A DNA stretch of 64,000 nt from Phycisphaerae bacterium (GCA_028285035.1 JANQQF010000019.1:1-64000); one strand, 5' to 3'; shown: positions 7,832 through 17,575, numbered from the stretch's first letter. Program-made: numbers and translations. Notes: generated by a model not told the origin, from the sequence alone.

Positions 7832-9616
7832 CTATCGTCGTCGTGAAGCACGACGGGAAACTGCGGATGTTGCTGCCCGAACATAATCAGGCTCCCGTGT
7901 TTTGACCGATTGCGTGTCATCGCGATAAGGGGTACGGCGTACCGATTGGCGATGCACTGCAGGGTCTTCAAGGACCGAAATGTTGAGAGTCCCGCTCACA
8001 TTGCCGCCTGTCGTGCTGGCTGTCGCCCGAACGGTGTATTCACCGGGAGGAACGACACGGCCAAAGTCATCGTAGCCGTTCCAGTGTAAATTCTGGCGGC
8101 CTCCGCTGCGATGGCGACGATGGAGTAGGGTGGCGACAGTATTCCCACGACGATCCTTGATCTCGACCGTGGTGCGGGCGGCTTTAGAAAGGTCGACCGA
8201 CAAGCGAAGGAAACGACCTTCTTCAGGTAACCCTGGTTTGAAGCTACTACGTTCAGATGAAACGACAAGCGAGACTGGACGAGTCAAGAAGTAGGCCAGA
8301 ATAAGCAAAACTGGCAATGAGACCAAGACCGGCACGGTGTACGTCGATAACGAAGGCAGGTTGCGGGCTACTCGAGCGATTTCAGTTTCTGGTGGGGTGA
8401 CGGCGTAGGTCAAACGGCGTTGGGTTTGGGTTAGGTTCCCCGCTTGATCTTGAGCCACAACCTGGAGTAAATTTTGTCCATTTTGTAAGTTGACCGTAGT
8501 TTGGAACTCACCCAAGGAGCTAACGTTGACCAATTGTCCGCCAATCGTGACGATGGCCCCTGGTTCAGTTTTCCCGATGACTTGGACTTCATTTTGTTGG
8601 AAGGTCGCATTATCTTGGACATTAAGCTCTAACAACGGCGCAGCGGTTTTCTGATGAACAATGATTTCTTGTGTTGCCACATTGCCCACGTCATCTGTCG
8701 CTTCAATTGCTAACGTATTATCACCCTGCTCTAGAATAACATCATACTCAAACAGCCCCTCAGCGTTTACTGGAGCAGATTGCCCATTCACTTTGATTGT
8801 TGTCCCAGCCGGGGCAGTTCCCGCAACGGTGACTAGGCTCTCGTTGGTCCAAGAGTCGTTGACTGGGGCTGTGACCACAACCTCAGGGGGCTGAGTGACC
8901 AAAATGACCTCGCGGGCTAAGGTCGCCGTATTTCCAGCCGAGTCGGTTGCCAACAATTGAATAGCATTTGTTCCTTCGTCTAGCTGGCGTTTGAGGCTGA
9001 ACTTTCCAGACGCATCCACAGGAATTAGGATAGGATCATTGGCGAGTTGAACAACTGCATTTGGCTCGGTTAACCCCTCTAATGACAAGTTTGCCTCGCG
9101 GACTCGACTTTGATTATCGAGATTTGCTAATTGCAAAATTGGCGGCGTGGTATCAACAATGATATTAACATTTTCTGTTGAGGAGCGAATTGTACCTTGG
9201 GCGGTTACTTGCAATTGATATTGCCCATCATCCACGAATTGTTGTAGATCATTCTGACCATTCCATAAGGCAATGTGTTGCCCCCGCGTTTGAAAGGCGT
9301 TGTTAGCTAAGGTTGTAATGAGATTATTATTGGCATCAAAAACCTGGATCGTTACTTCCGCATCTTCATTTAGAGTGTAGCTGAAGTTTGTTGTATCCTG
9401 AGTTTGATCCCCATTGGGAGAGATAATAGTGGGCGAAACCTCAGCCTCAATGCGCGGACGACGTAGCCAGTCTCCAATAAATGTGACCCCCAACAAAACG
9501 GCTACCACCCCAATAGTAATTGCGGTGGCGATAGGCCCAAAGTTTAGCCCTTTGCTGGTCGCACGACGGCGAATTTCCTGATTGAACTCTTCGGTTTGTT
9601 GAAATCTTGTTGCCAT
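7832..9616 (-). CDS. Membrane-anchored Ig-like repeat protein with FlgD-like C-terminal domain
   Basis: A 594-residue protein not matched to a named family. Residues 1-27 are polar and basic, 28-48 a membrane segment, and about 55-420 a chain of bacterial Ig-like/glucodextranase-type repeats (T-V-A-G-T-A-P-A-G-T-T and similar; T-V-N-L-Q-N-G-Q-N). The start of this part, and a second block near 460-550, resemble FlgD Ig-like folds (W-N-G-x-x-D). A second hydrophobic segment lies near 427-447, so the last block would face the cytoplasm if both segments cross the membrane. The tail is Arg-rich (ends R-R-A-S-R-R-R). It is third in a tight operon after a polytopic membrane protein (12-base gap) and an AAA ATPase. 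Confidence 0.85.
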   Translation of the reverse strand: MATRFQQTEEFNQEIRRRATSKGLNFGPIATAITIGVVAVLLGVTFIGDWLRRPRIEAEVSPTIISPNGDQTQDTTNFSYTLNEDAEVTIQVFDANNNLITTLANNAFQTRGQHIALWNGQNDLQQFVDDGQYQLQVTAQGTIRSSTENVNIIVDTTPPILQLANLDNQSRVREANLSLEGLTEPNAVVQLANDPILIPVDASGKFSLKRQLDEGTNAIQLLATDSAGNTATLAREVILVTQPPEVVVTAPVNDSWTNESLVTVAGTAPAGTTIKVNGQSAPVNAEGLFEYDVILEQGDNTLAIEATDDVGNVATQEIIVHQKTAAPLLELNVQDNATFQQNEVQVIGKTEPGAIVTIGGQLVNVSSLGEFQTTVNLQNGQNLLQVVAQDQAGNLTQTQRRLTYAVTPPETEIARVARNLPSLSTYTVPVLVSLPVLLILAYFLTRPVSLVVSSERSSFKPGLPEEGRFLRLSVDLSKAARTTVEIKDRRGNTVATLLHRRHRSGGRQNLHWNGYDDFGRVVPPGEYTVRATASTTGGNVSGTLNISVLEDPAVHRQSVRRTPYRDDTQSVKTREPDYVRAATSAVSRRASRRR

Positions 9617-9628
9617 TTCTCAGGCCCC

Positions 9629-10777
9629 TCAATCTATTTCTAGCATGATTAACCCGGATTTCTCCTGAGGTGGTTCCCATTCTGGTAATTCACTTTGATG
9701 TGGTACTCGAACGGGACGACGAACCGGTTCTCGTTCCTGGTTTCGTTGTTTACGCCGACCTTCGGCTTTGTTACGTTGTAAGAATTGGGCAGGTCGCAAT
9801 TTTAATTTTCGCTCGGGTGCCTGCCGTGGCTTTTTTTGTTTTGGCTGCCTGTTTAAAATTCGCTTTTGAGGAGCAACCGGCAATTCGAGTGCCTCTCTAA
9901 GGGTGAATACTGTTGTCCCAACAAGGATGACCATCAACAATGAAAATAACGGCCCGGCTGGATTTTGTAATACTGTATTGACCTCGGGTGTTAGCGCTTC
10001 AATGAGCCAATAAGGTAGCATGAGATGTGTTACCATCAAGGCTAAACCACCCCCAGCCGTTACAACCAAAATCGACCAAGGGGTGCGATATTTGACCCAA
10101 GTTTGTTGGGTTAATGAGCCAACAAACATTCCGGTGACACCCCATCCAATGATTTGAAGTAAGCTATATAAAATCATCGTTGGTGTCGTGGCAAATGGCT
10201 CAATCAATAATATGAGTGTTTCTAAAGAATTAGCCGTTTCATAACGTAAGGTAATCGCCTCAATGTCAAGACTACTTCCAGCTAAAAGAAGCCAATCGAT
10301 ATTAGCTCCGGCCATTCCCCCTAAAAATTTACCCCAGAACGCCGCTAAGAGACCAATCCACAAGCCACGATTGCTGCCCCACCACAAGCCCCCAAGCACA
10401 GGAATAAGCCAATGAAGGTGATACTGTGCCAGAAACGGGGTGGCCAACACTAAAACGGTGGCCCCCAAATGATGGGTAAATATGCGTTGCCCCAAAGCGC
10501 TGACTGCGATAAACAAGACGGCAACATACAAGTTCAGGGAGAGCAACGGATAGATCATTGCCGCGACTGAAATTAGATAAGCGACCAATGGCCAGCGCAG
10601 CCCACTAAGCAAAACAGCCACTCCAATCACAATCACCCAATTGGTCGGATAGACCGGAAAATCCCACAACGCGGCGACCACTAAGATAGCTAAAGCAGAA
10701 ACAGTTAGGCTATGCTCTAACTGACCTTGATAACGACGATACAGGTTGTGTGGTCCTCTGAAGGTTTGAGCTATCAT
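9629..10777 (-). CDS. Polytopic membrane protein with basic cytoplasmic tail
   Basis: A 382-residue protein, not recognised. The first 280 or so residues contain about eight hydrophobic segments (for example A-L-A-I-L-V-V-A-A-L-W and V-I-V-I-G-V-A-V-L-L). The last 100 residues are soluble and very rich in Arg, Lys and Gln (K-Q-K-K-P-R-Q-A-P-E-R-K), ending in E-W-E-P-P-Q-E-K-S. Its size and Leu/Trp-rich helices recall ECF-type membrane components, but no signature motif supports that. It lies between the AAA ATPase and the Ig-repeat protein on one strand, with a 12-base gap to the latter. Confidence 0.8.
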   Translation of the reverse strand: MIAQTFRGPHNLYRRYQGQLEHSLTVSALAILVVAALWDFPVYPTNWVIVIGVAVLLSGLRWPLVAYLISVAAMIYPLLSLNLYVAVLFIAVSALGQRIFTHHLGATVLVLATPFLAQYHLHWLIPVLGGLWWGSNRGLWIGLLAAFWGKFLGGMAGANIDWLLLAGSSLDIEAITLRYETANSLETLILLIEPFATTPTMILYSLLQIIGWGVTGMFVGSLTQQTWVKYRTPWSILVVTAGGGLALMVTHLMLPYWLIEALTPEVNTVLQNPAGPLFSLLMVILVGTTVFTLREALELPVAPQKRILNRQPKQKKPRQAPERKLKLRPAQFLQRNKAEGRRKQRNQEREPVRRPVRVPHQSELPEWEPPQEKSGLIMLEID

Positions 10778-10784
10778 AAAGTTC

Positions 10785-10830
10785 AGTAGTTAGTAATTAA
10801 GTAATTATTTACCAATTACTCATAATTGAT
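10785..10830. repeat. A+T-rich taatta short-repeat tract
   Basis: The gap between the ATPase and membrane-protein genes carries an overlapping series of tagtaatta/aattact words (agttagtaattaagtaatta, then accaattactcataatt) that can pair imperfectly. Similar tracts occur near 31741, 31830, 40970-41045, 53090-53125 and 61345, so this is a dispersed short tandem repeat family. Confidence 0.5.
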
Positions 10831-10879
10831 TCCGATTGCTTACTTGGCGCATTACTAAATACAAATCGATCAACGTTTA

Positions 10880-12460
10880 TTATCCAAGTTCAATCTGTCG
10901 AATGCCGTTTTCGCGCTGTGGCAAAATAGGCTGTGGTTCAGGTGAGCTGGATGAAGGCCGCGCATGGGTTCTAGCCCATTGGCGTAAGGCTGTAATTTTG
11001 TGTTCCATTGTTTGGGACAAAGGAACGGTATTTTTAAGATTACGAATTAAATCTTCAGTTTGTAACTCTCGGTCATTTTCAAAGGCATCGTAAAGCCCAT
11101 CAATAATGACCTGCTCGATTTCGGCGCCACTAAAGCCTTCAGAGATGGTGGCTAACTCATTCAAGTTATAATCGAGCGGGTCACGGCCCCGATTAGCTAG
11201 ATGGATGGCAAAAATTTCACGACGCTCTTGCGGTTGGGGCAAGTCGACAAAAAAGATTTCATCAAAGCGACCTTTTCGCAGGATTTCGGGGGGCAATGCT
11301 GAAATGTCGTTAGCAGTACCAATCACGAAAACAGGTGATGTTTTTTCTTGCATCCAGGTCAAAAGGCTACCAAATACCCTTGCCGATGTCCCGGCGTCGG
11401 AACTGCCTGAGCCGCTAGAACCGGCCAAGCCTTTCTCGATTTCATCCAGCCACAAAACACACGGTGAGACATTTTCAGCAAGACCCAAGGCTGTCCGGAT
11501 ATTTTGTTCCGATGAACCAACGAGCTCACTAAAAATACGGCCTAAATCAAGCCGGAGGAGGGGTAACTGCCATTGGCTGGCCACAGCTTTGGCTAAGAGG
11601 CTTTTTCCAGCGCCTTGCACCCCGAGAAGGAGCAGCCCTTTTGGCTCAGGGAGGCCGAAACGTCGAGCTTTTTCGGTGAAGGCCATACCCCGCTTACGCA
11701 GCCAATCTTTCACCAAATTCATCCCCCCGACATTGGCAAACCCTTCAACTGTTTCATAATATTCCAGAATTTGCGAGCGTCGGATGAGTTGTTCTTTTTC
11801 AGCGACAATGATGCCAAGATCAAGCTTGTGCCCCATCACTAGGCTTTTAGCGAAAACGTTCTCCGCCTCAAGACAGGTTAGGCCACGAGCAGCATTCAAC
11901 ACTCGCTCGCGTTCTTCAGCACTCATTTTCATCTGAACGCCTGCAATCTCACGGGCTGAACGAACCACTCGCTCAAGGGATAAGTCAAGCTCTTCTAGCG
12001 TGGGCAGGGAGTAATCCAGAACAGTGATATCTTTTTCTAAATCTGACGGTATGCGTAAGGTTGGAGAAAGGATGATGAGTGTTTTGCGGCTCTCTTTAAG
12101 CTCATTTGTAATATCACGTAACCGGCGGATAATAATGGGATGATCTACCCCACCACGTGATTCTTCCAAGAAAGGGTGGAAGTCTTTCAAAACAAAAATA
12201 GCCGCTTCCTGCGACTGGGCAATAAAGTCAAGCGCGGTTAGCGGGTCACGGGTCGATGGATCAATAGGGTGCGGTTGAACTAAATCAAGCGGAGCAATGC
12301 CGTTGGTCAAAGTCCACCCATAAAGCTTCTTACGCCGATTAATCGCCACTTCACGAATCATATCCTCGATACGACGTTCTTCCCAAGAGACAATATAAAT
12401 GATAGGATATTTCGCCCGGGTTAGTGTATTTAGTTCATCAACGCGTTGGAGTGTAGACAT
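10880..12460 (-). CDS. AAA ATPase, Ycf46-like
   Basis: A 526-residue AAA ATPase resembling the Ycf46 family of plastids and cyanobacteria. Residues 1-240 form the family N-terminal region (starting with a [13 protein letters not shown] motif); the AAA module follows with Walker A G-V-Q-G-A-G-K-S (280-287), Walker B V-L-W-L-D-E-I-E (335-342) and an arginine-finger region L-R-K-G-R-F-D-E. The family's biological role is not established; a link to CO2-related growth has been proposed in cyanobacteria. It heads a three-gene strand with the membrane protein and the Ig-repeat protein, where it could supply energy for assembly (inference). Confidence 0.88.
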   Translation of the reverse strand: MSTLQRVDELNTLTRAKYPIIYIVSWEERRIEDMIREVAINRRKKLYGWTLTNGIAPLDLVQPHPIDPSTRDPLTALDFIAQSQEAAIFVLKDFHPFLEESRGGVDHPIIIRRLRDITNELKESRKTLIILSPTLRIPSDLEKDITVLDYSLPTLEELDLSLERVVRSAREIAGVQMKMSAEERERVLNAARGLTCLEAENVFAKSLVMGHKLDLGIIVAEKEQLIRRSQILEYYETVEGFANVGGMNLVKDWLRKRGMAFTEKARRFGLPEPKGLLLLGVQGAGKSLLAKAVASQWQLPLLRLDLGRIFSELVGSSEQNIRTALGLAENVSPCVLWLDEIEKGLAGSSGSGSSDAGTSARVFGSLLTWMQEKTSPVFVIGTANDISALPPEILRKGRFDEIFFVDLPQPQERREIFAIHLANRGRDPLDYNLNELATISEGFSGAEIEQVIIDGLYDAFENDRELQTEDLIRNLKNTVPLSQTMEHKITALRQWARTHARPSSSSPEPQPILPQRENGIRQIELG

Positions 12461-12759
12461 ATAAGGAATTAAGTTTTATAGCTTATAATGAACCTGTAAG
12501 AAACGTTACATAACAACATGACATAACATCCAAAATATAACATAATTATGTCTAGTTGTCAATGAAAATGCCCTGTCATGGCCCGTAGAATAAATACCTT
12601 CATAATTATTGCCAGGGAATTAGGCAATAATTCCTACTAGCTATCCTGATAAAAGTTGTTATACTGGTGATGCAAGTCATTTTGCACCTCACTACGTCGT
12701 GTGCTCCTTAAAATTTTGTCCAAACTATTAGGCCCCCTTTAACAAATCGGGAGGATTTC
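12461..12759. other. Intergenic region with a 10-bp palindrome
   Basis: This 299-base gap separates divergent genes (AAA ATPase minus, receiver protein plus). It contains several acataac words between 12505 and 12545 and a perfect hairpin, aattattgcc (12604-12613) with ggcaataatt (12623-12632). Both promoters should lie here; no confident -35/-10 pair was assigned. No gene is visible. Confidence 0.4.
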
Positions 12760-13134
12760 ATGAAGATTTTATACGTTGAAGATCATTCTTCGCAGCGTGA
12801 TATTATGAAACAAATGCTCGAGCTATCAGGTCACGATGTGGCAGTGGCTCATAACGGTGAAGAGGGGGTTAAGAAAACACAAGAGTGGCTCCCTGACGTT
12901 GTTTTAATGGATTTACGGATGCAAGGCATTGGTGGAATAGAAGCGACCCGTCTTATAAAGCAGAACGAGACAACTGCCCATATTCCAGTTATTGTGTTAT
13001 CTGCCTGGACATCTCGCCATAATCGTGAACAGGCTTTCGAGGCTGGGGCCATAAAATTTTTTACCAAGCCCGTCCAAATTGAAAAGTTTGTCGAACAGAT
13101 TAATGAGCTAGCTGCTGAACGAACAAAAATATAG
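12760..13134 (+). CDS. Single-domain response regulator (CheY-like receiver)
   Basis: A 124-residue stand-alone receiver domain. It has the acidic pair E7-D8, the phospho-acceptor Asp51 in V-V-L-M-D-L-R-M, the conserved Ser81 after V-I-V-L, and Lys103 in F-F-T-K-P. No output domain follows, so it must signal by protein contact, as in CheY or Spo0F. GGGAGG lies upstream of the ATG. No kinase gene is adjacent, so its partner is unknown; it may relay for one of the hybrid or orphan kinases elsewhere. Confidence 0.92.
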   Translation: MKILYVEDHSSQRDIMKQMLELSGHDVAVAHNGEEGVKKTQEWLPDVVLMDLRMQGIGGIEATRLIKQNETTAHIPVIVLSAWTSRHNREQAFEAGAIKFFTKPVQIEKFVEQINELAAERTKI

Positions 13135-13407
13135 CGTGTTCAATCTTCATCTTTTTCCTCTCTAAAATTTACGGCTTTTCCGAATAACCACTATAATTTA
13201 CATATTAAGGCAGTTCTAAGAATATAATTGGACAGCAAACAGAAGATTTGAACAATCTAAATGTTGACTGACCTAGAAATAGAACTGCTTTAAAGCTTTT
13301 CCATAGAGTGATAGTTATGAAAACTTGTGGGTCAAACTACCTGGTTGTTTTGACTAATTTAATTCTTGGAAAAGCCTAAATAAAAAATATTGATCAAAAG
13401 AGCTTTT

Positions 13408-13773
13408 ATGTCCAGTCGACAAAAAACTGGCCAGCAAGGTGAAGATTTGGCTGTGTCATTTCTTCAGCGAAATGGCTATGACATTGTGTCTCGAAATTGG
13501 CGTTGTAGTGCAGGCGAATTAGATATTGTGGCGCAGCAGGGGAGTCAATTGATATTTGTAGAGGTTCGTACACGCCGGGGGACTCGATTTGGCACGGCTG
13601 CTGAAAGTGTTACTACCACAAAACAGGCGCGCTTGATCGACTTAGCGCAAACGTATTTGCAAGAAATGACCATCCCTGATGATCAGGCGTGGCAGATTGA
13701 TGTGATTACGGTGCAACTGCAGGAGGGGCAGGCCCCAGAAATCAATCATATTGCGAACGCGGTCGGCTGGTAG
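13408..13773 (+). CDS. YraN family (UPF0102) nuclease-fold protein
   Basis: A 121-residue UPF0102/YraN protein with the endonuclease-like core: G-E-D-L-A near the N-terminus, R-N-W-R, G-E-L-D-I-V and F-V-E-V-R-T-R. These match the E...D-x(n)-E-x-K/R layout of Holliday-junction-resolvase-like folds, but no activity has been firmly assigned. The ATG at 13408 is preferred to an upstream TTG at 13390 because the extra six residues are not part of the family; neither has a strong ribosome site. It is probably monocistronic and converges on the CDGSH gene. Confidence 0.88.
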   Translation: MSSRQKTGQQGEDLAVSFLQRNGYDIVSRNWRCSAGELDIVAQQGSQLIFVEVRTRRGTRFGTAAESVTTTKQARLIDLAQTYLQEMTIPDDQAWQIDVITVQLQEGQAPEINHIANAVGW

Positions 13774-13778
13774 CAGCT

Positions 13779-14003
13779 CTAGTCATTGATCAAGTGCAGT
13801 GTAAAATACAACTCCGGCGCTTCAAATCCGGTTTGACGATGTGACCCATCACAAAATGGCTTATCTGCTGAATGTCCACAACGGCAGAGGGCCATCGCTT
13901 TTTTGGTCGTAGTTTTTGTTTCCCCATTCTCATCCACATAGGTGAACTTACCCACGAACTTGTATGGGCCATTCTCTCGTGCCTTGATTTCGTATTCTTT
14001 CAT
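13779..14003 (-). CDS. CDGSH iron-sulfur domain protein (mitoNEET-like)
   Basis: A 74-residue protein carrying one CDGSH motif, C-R-C-G-H-S-A-D-K-P-F-C-D-G-S-H, whose three Cys and final His ligate a 2Fe-2S cluster. The N-terminal 40 residues (K-F-T-Y-V-D-E-N-G-E-T-K) fit small bacterial CDGSH proteins. The start at 14003 follows an AAGG about nine bases upstream. A redox or cluster-transfer role in the cytoplasm is likely. It ends six bases from the convergent YraN gene. Confidence 0.9.
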   Translation of the reverse strand: MKEYEIKARENGPYKFVGKFTYVDENGETKTTTKKAMALCRCGHSADKPFCDGSHRQTGFEAPELYFTLHLIND

Positions 14004-14195
14004 AAACAATGCCTTATCCACTCTCAATAAATACACAGAAGATTTTGAAAGTATTATACCATTGGTTTTGATGGTTGAGATATGATCTGCTATAAGTTTG
14101 TTTTGTTTGAGGTTTTGTCAATATTATATTATTATGTCACAGAATTTTTGTGACTGCCCCGATAAATCTACCAATCTTATTAAGAGAGTGTGCCA

Positions 14196-15227
14196 ATGAC
14201 GACTGACCCTCAAATCTCCTGTCAAAATGTCTGGAAAATATTTGGATCCCACCCAGACCGAATCCGTCGTACCCTTGACTCTACTCAATCTCGCACCCAA
14301 ATTTTAGAAGAAACTGGTCATGTTGTGGCTGTTAAAGATGTCTCGTTTAATGTGCGAAAAGGCCAAACCTTCGTTGTGATGGGGCTGTCAGGGAGCGGCA
14401 AGTCAACCTTGATTCGTTGTTTGTCTCGTCTAATCGAGCCGACAGATGGTCAAATTCTGATCGAAGGTGAAGATTTAACAGCGATGAATGAGAAACAACT
14501 CCGAGAGTTACGTCGCCACAAAGTCAGTATGGTCTTTCAACATTTCGGATTATTTCCGCATCGTCGGGTGATTGATAATGTGGCTTATGGATTAGAGGTT
14601 CATGGGGTAGATAAGTCGACTCGCCACGGTCGAGCCCGTGAGGTCCTGAATTTGGTAGGCTTGAATGGTTGGGAAGATCATTATCCTGGGGCGCTAAGTG
14701 GTGGGATGCAGCAGCGGGTTGGAATAGCCCGAGCTTTGGCAGTCGATCCTGAAATCCTCTTTTTTGATGAGCCATTTAGTGCATTGGACCCTCTCATTCG
14801 GCGTGAGATGCAGGATGAGTTGATTAGCCTACAGAAAGTCATGCACAAAACCATTATCTTTATTACTCACGATTTTCTGGAAGCGGTCAAATTGGGTGAT
14901 GTCATGGCGATTATGCGGGATGGTGAGATTGTCCAAATGGGCACACCAGACGAGGTTATTCTTAATCCTGTAAACGATTATGTTCGAGAGTTTACCAAAG
15001 ATGTGCCTCGGTCAAGGGTCTTGTCGGCTGGAGCGATTATGACCCCAGGCGAGGGACCTGTTTTGGAAAATCAGCCAACAATCGCCTCTGATACAAAATT
15101 GTCAGATATTCTGTCTGTGGTGGCGACGCACGATATCCCACTGGCCGTTGTCGATGAAAGCCAAAACGTTGTTGGGACGATTGATCGCAGCGCTGTAATC
15201 TTGGCGCTTGGAGATGTTCAGGAGTAG
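14196..15227 (+). CDS. Glycine betaine/proline ABC transporter ATP-binding protein with CBS domain
   Basis: A 343-residue ATPase of the ProV/OpuAA type. It has Walker A G-L-S-G-S-G-K-S-T, the Q-loop F-Q-H-F-G-L-F-P-H-R, signature L-S-G-G-M-Q-Q-R, Walker B I-L-F-F-D-E-P-F and a C-terminal CBS-type regulatory segment (about 270-343), which in OpuA senses ionic strength. ATG 14196 is preferred to GTG 14190. It is followed within five bases by the double permease gene, so the pair forms one import system for quaternary-ammonium osmolytes. No substrate-binding protein is encoded nearby. Confidence 0.92.
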   Translation: MTTDPQISCQNVWKIFGSHPDRIRRTLDSTQSRTQILEETGHVVAVKDVSFNVRKGQTFVVMGLSGSGKSTLIRCLSRLIEPTDGQILIEGEDLTAMNEKQLRELRRHKVSMVFQHFGLFPHRRVIDNVAYGLEVHGVDKSTRHGRAREVLNLVGLNGWEDHYPGALSGGMQQRVGIARALAVDPEILFFDEPFSALDPLIRREMQDELISLQKVMHKTIIFITHDFLEAVKLGDVMAIMRDGEIVQMGTPDEVILNPVNDYVREFTKDVPRSRVLSAGAIMTPGEGPVLENQPTIASDTKLSDILSVVATHDIPLAVVDESQNVVGTIDRSAVILALGDVQE

Positions 15228-15231
15228 ACGA

Positions 15232-17403
15232 ATGGCGACACAAACTGTACCAAAAAGTGAGCTTCAGCTCAATAAATCTTCACTCATTTACATACTGTTG
15301 TTGATTGCATTAATTATTATTGTGCCGTTTATTCTTCAGCAGGTTGCTCCAGATTTTGAGGAGCCATCAATCTTAGATTTGACTGAATTTCCCGAGGTGT
15401 GGGATGTTGGTCTTCGTGAACCCATTCATGATTTTCAAACATGGACGATTCGCAATCGTTTAACGCACCCGCTCTTTACCCTTTTCTTTGATCCATTAAG
15501 TGATTTTATCGATCTTTCGATCCGATTACTCGAAAATATTTTACTTTGGTTTCCTTGGCCAGTGATCATTGTGGCCTCATTCCTATTGGGGCATCGGGCG
15601 AGTGGGCTACGAGTTGGTTTATTTTCCAGCTTGGGCCTTTTGTTTATGGGGATCATCGGCTTATGGGATGAGAGCATGCAAACGTTGGCCCTAATGGGGG
15701 TATCGGTTACGATTTCTCTATTAATCGGCTTGCCATTGGGCATTTTAGCTGCGCGCTCAGATCGTTTTGAAGCCTTTCTTCGTCCTATTTTGGACGCAAT
15801 GCAGACAATGCCTGCTTTTGTCTATTTGATTCCCGTTTTACTTTTCTTTGGCATTGCTCGCGTACCGAGCGTCATTGCCACAGTGATTTATGCCTTGCCC
15901 CCTGCCATTCGTCTAACCAATCTTGGTATTCGTCAGGTGTCCCTCACTGCGATAGAGGCGGCTCGGGCATTTGGTTCCACTTCCTGGCAATTATTGACCA
16001 AAGTCCAAATTCCTTTAGCTATGCCTGCCATTATTGCTGGTGTCAACCAAACGATTATGTTGGCCTTCGGTATTGTGGTTATTGCTGCTTTGATTGGGGC
16101 TGGTGGATTAGGGCGTGAAGTGATGATTGCTTTGCAGAAGCAGCAGGTCGGTCAAGGGCTAATTGCGGGATTTGCCATTGTTTTTATGGCGATCATTTTA
16201 GATAGAATCAGTCGAGGATTTAGCGACCAAGATGTTAGCCCACAACAAACACAAGATCAAGGCTTCCAACTATTTCCAAACAGTTGGGATAATGGGCTTG
16301 TTCGAGCGATTGAAGGCGGTTTAGCTGCTGGATTATCCGGCTGTGCTTGGTTAGCTCATCAAATCACGCAAGGTGTAGCAAACGGAGTTGCCACCCCCTT
16401 CAAGTTAGTGGGTCGACCGCATCTTATAAATAATTTGGTCTTGTTTTTTGAGAAACGATCGTTTTTTGTAGGTTCCCTGGTCTCTCTAGTAATTTTGCTA
16501 GGGCTGACCTTATTTCTTCCAGGAAGTCAGGAATTTCCAGAAGCATGGACCTTAGAATTAGGGGGTCCAGTTGACACAGGTGTTGATTGGATGCGAGATA
16601 ATCTGTATCAAATTGGTGATTTACCAATTGGTACTGGCCCGCTTAGTGATTTCTTGCTCATTTATGCCCTTAATCCTATTCGAACCTTTTTACAAGAATG
16701 GTTAGTATGGCCGCTATTAGTTTTAAGTGTCGCTATAATTGGCTACGCTGTTGGCAGGTGGCGCATTGCCTTATTCGCTGGATTAGGCCTGTTTGCTTTA
16801 GGCTTATTGGGATTGTGGGAGGAGGGTATGAATACCTTGAGTCAGGTGATTGTAGCCGTAATTATTACCATTCTGATTGCGCTTCCTCTGGGGATATGGG
16901 CGTCTCGAAATGATACGGTTGAGGCTATTTTGAACCCGATTTTGGATACGTTGCAGACTATTCCCTTCTTTGTTTATTTAATTCCTGTTATTATCCTGTT
17001 TAATGTGGGACGTATTCCTGGGATTATGGCCTCGGTGTTGTATGCCTTGCCCCCCGGTATTCGCCTGACAAATTTGGGTATTCGTCAAGTCTCTCGCCAA
17101 ACAATTGAGGCGGCCCAGGCATTTGGCTCAACGGGCAGACAAATTTTGACAAAGGTTCAGCTTCCATTGGCTTTACCCGCGATTGCATTGGGTATCAACC
17201 AGATGATTATGATGGTCTTAGCTATGGTAGTTGTAGCTGGTTTAGTTGGAGGAGGGGGCTTGGGCGTTTTAGCCGTGAAGGGATTGGCCAACCCGCAAAG
17301 AGACCTGGGTGTTGGTATTGAGGCCGGTATCGCCATTGTACTTTTGGCAATGGTGATTGATCGAATTACACAGCAGTGGGCAAAAAATCAGGAGGTTGAG
17401 TAA
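15232..17403 (+). CDS. Internally duplicated glycine-betaine-type ABC permease
   Basis: A 723-residue permease made of two homologous halves. Each half has a soluble leader (F-P-E-V-W-D-V-G / F-P-E-A-W-T-L-E-L), helices, and an EAA-type loop (E-A-A-R-A-F-G-S-T / E-A-A-Q-A-F-G-S-T) followed by P-L-A-M-P-A-I or P-L-A-L-P-A-I. ProW/OpuAB permeases normally have one such unit and dimerise; this chain may form the whole channel alone. The start at 15232 has GGAG upstream and lies five bases after the ATPase stop. The halves are joined by a soluble linker about residues 330-400. No substrate-binding domain is fused. Confidence 0.92.
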   Translation: MATQTVPKSELQLNKSSLIYILLLIALIIIVPFILQQVAPDFEEPSILDLTEFPEVWDVGLREPIHDFQTWTIRNRLTHPLFTLFFDPLSDFIDLSIRLLENILLWFPWPVIIVASFLLGHRASGLRVGLFSSLGLLFMGIIGLWDESMQTLALMGVSVTISLLIGLPLGILAARSDRFEAFLRPILDAMQTMPAFVYLIPVLLFFGIARVPSVIATVIYALPPAIRLTNLGIRQVSLTAIEAARAFGSTSWQLLTKVQIPLAMPAIIAGVNQTIMLAFGIVVIAALIGAGGLGREVMIALQKQQVGQGLIAGFAIVFMAIILDRISRGFSDQDVSPQQTQDQGFQLFPNSWDNGLVRAIEGGLAAGLSGCAWLAHQITQGVANGVATPFKLVGRPHLINNLVLFFEKRSFFVGSLVSLVILLGLTLFLPGSQEFPEAWTLELGGPVDTGVDWMRDNLYQIGDLPIGTGPLSDFLLIYALNPIRTFLQEWLVWPLLVLSVAIIGYAVGRWRIALFAGLGLFALGLLGLWEEGMNTLSQVIVAVIITILIALPLGIWASRNDTVEAILNPILDTLQTIPFFVYLIPVIILFNVGRIPGIMASVLYALPPGIRLTNLGIRQVSRQTIEAAQAFGSTGRQILTKVQLPLALPAIALGINQMIMMVLAMVVVAGLVGGGGLGVLAVKGLANPQRDLGVGIEAGIAIVLLAMVIDRITQQWAKNQEVE

Positions 17404-17504
17404 AAAGCGGCTCTTATATCAAAGTGCCATTTTTATGGGCTATGCCAGAAGTTGCCTGTCTCTATCATTTTTAAAATAAGCTTTAAATGTTGCTGTAGTT
17501 AAAG

Positions 17505-17540
17505 AAAAATCCGCTCAGATGCCTGAACGGATTTTTTATT
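17505..17540. terminator. Bidirectional terminator between permease and secreted-protein genes
   Basis: aaaaatccg (17505-17513) pairs with cggattttt (17528-17536), continuing into a partial inner stem; A and T runs flank both sides, so it can stop transcription from either of the two converging genes. Confidence 0.75.
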
Positions 17541-17575
17541 TGTCGCTAAACACAGGTTAACAATTCAGTGTATAT

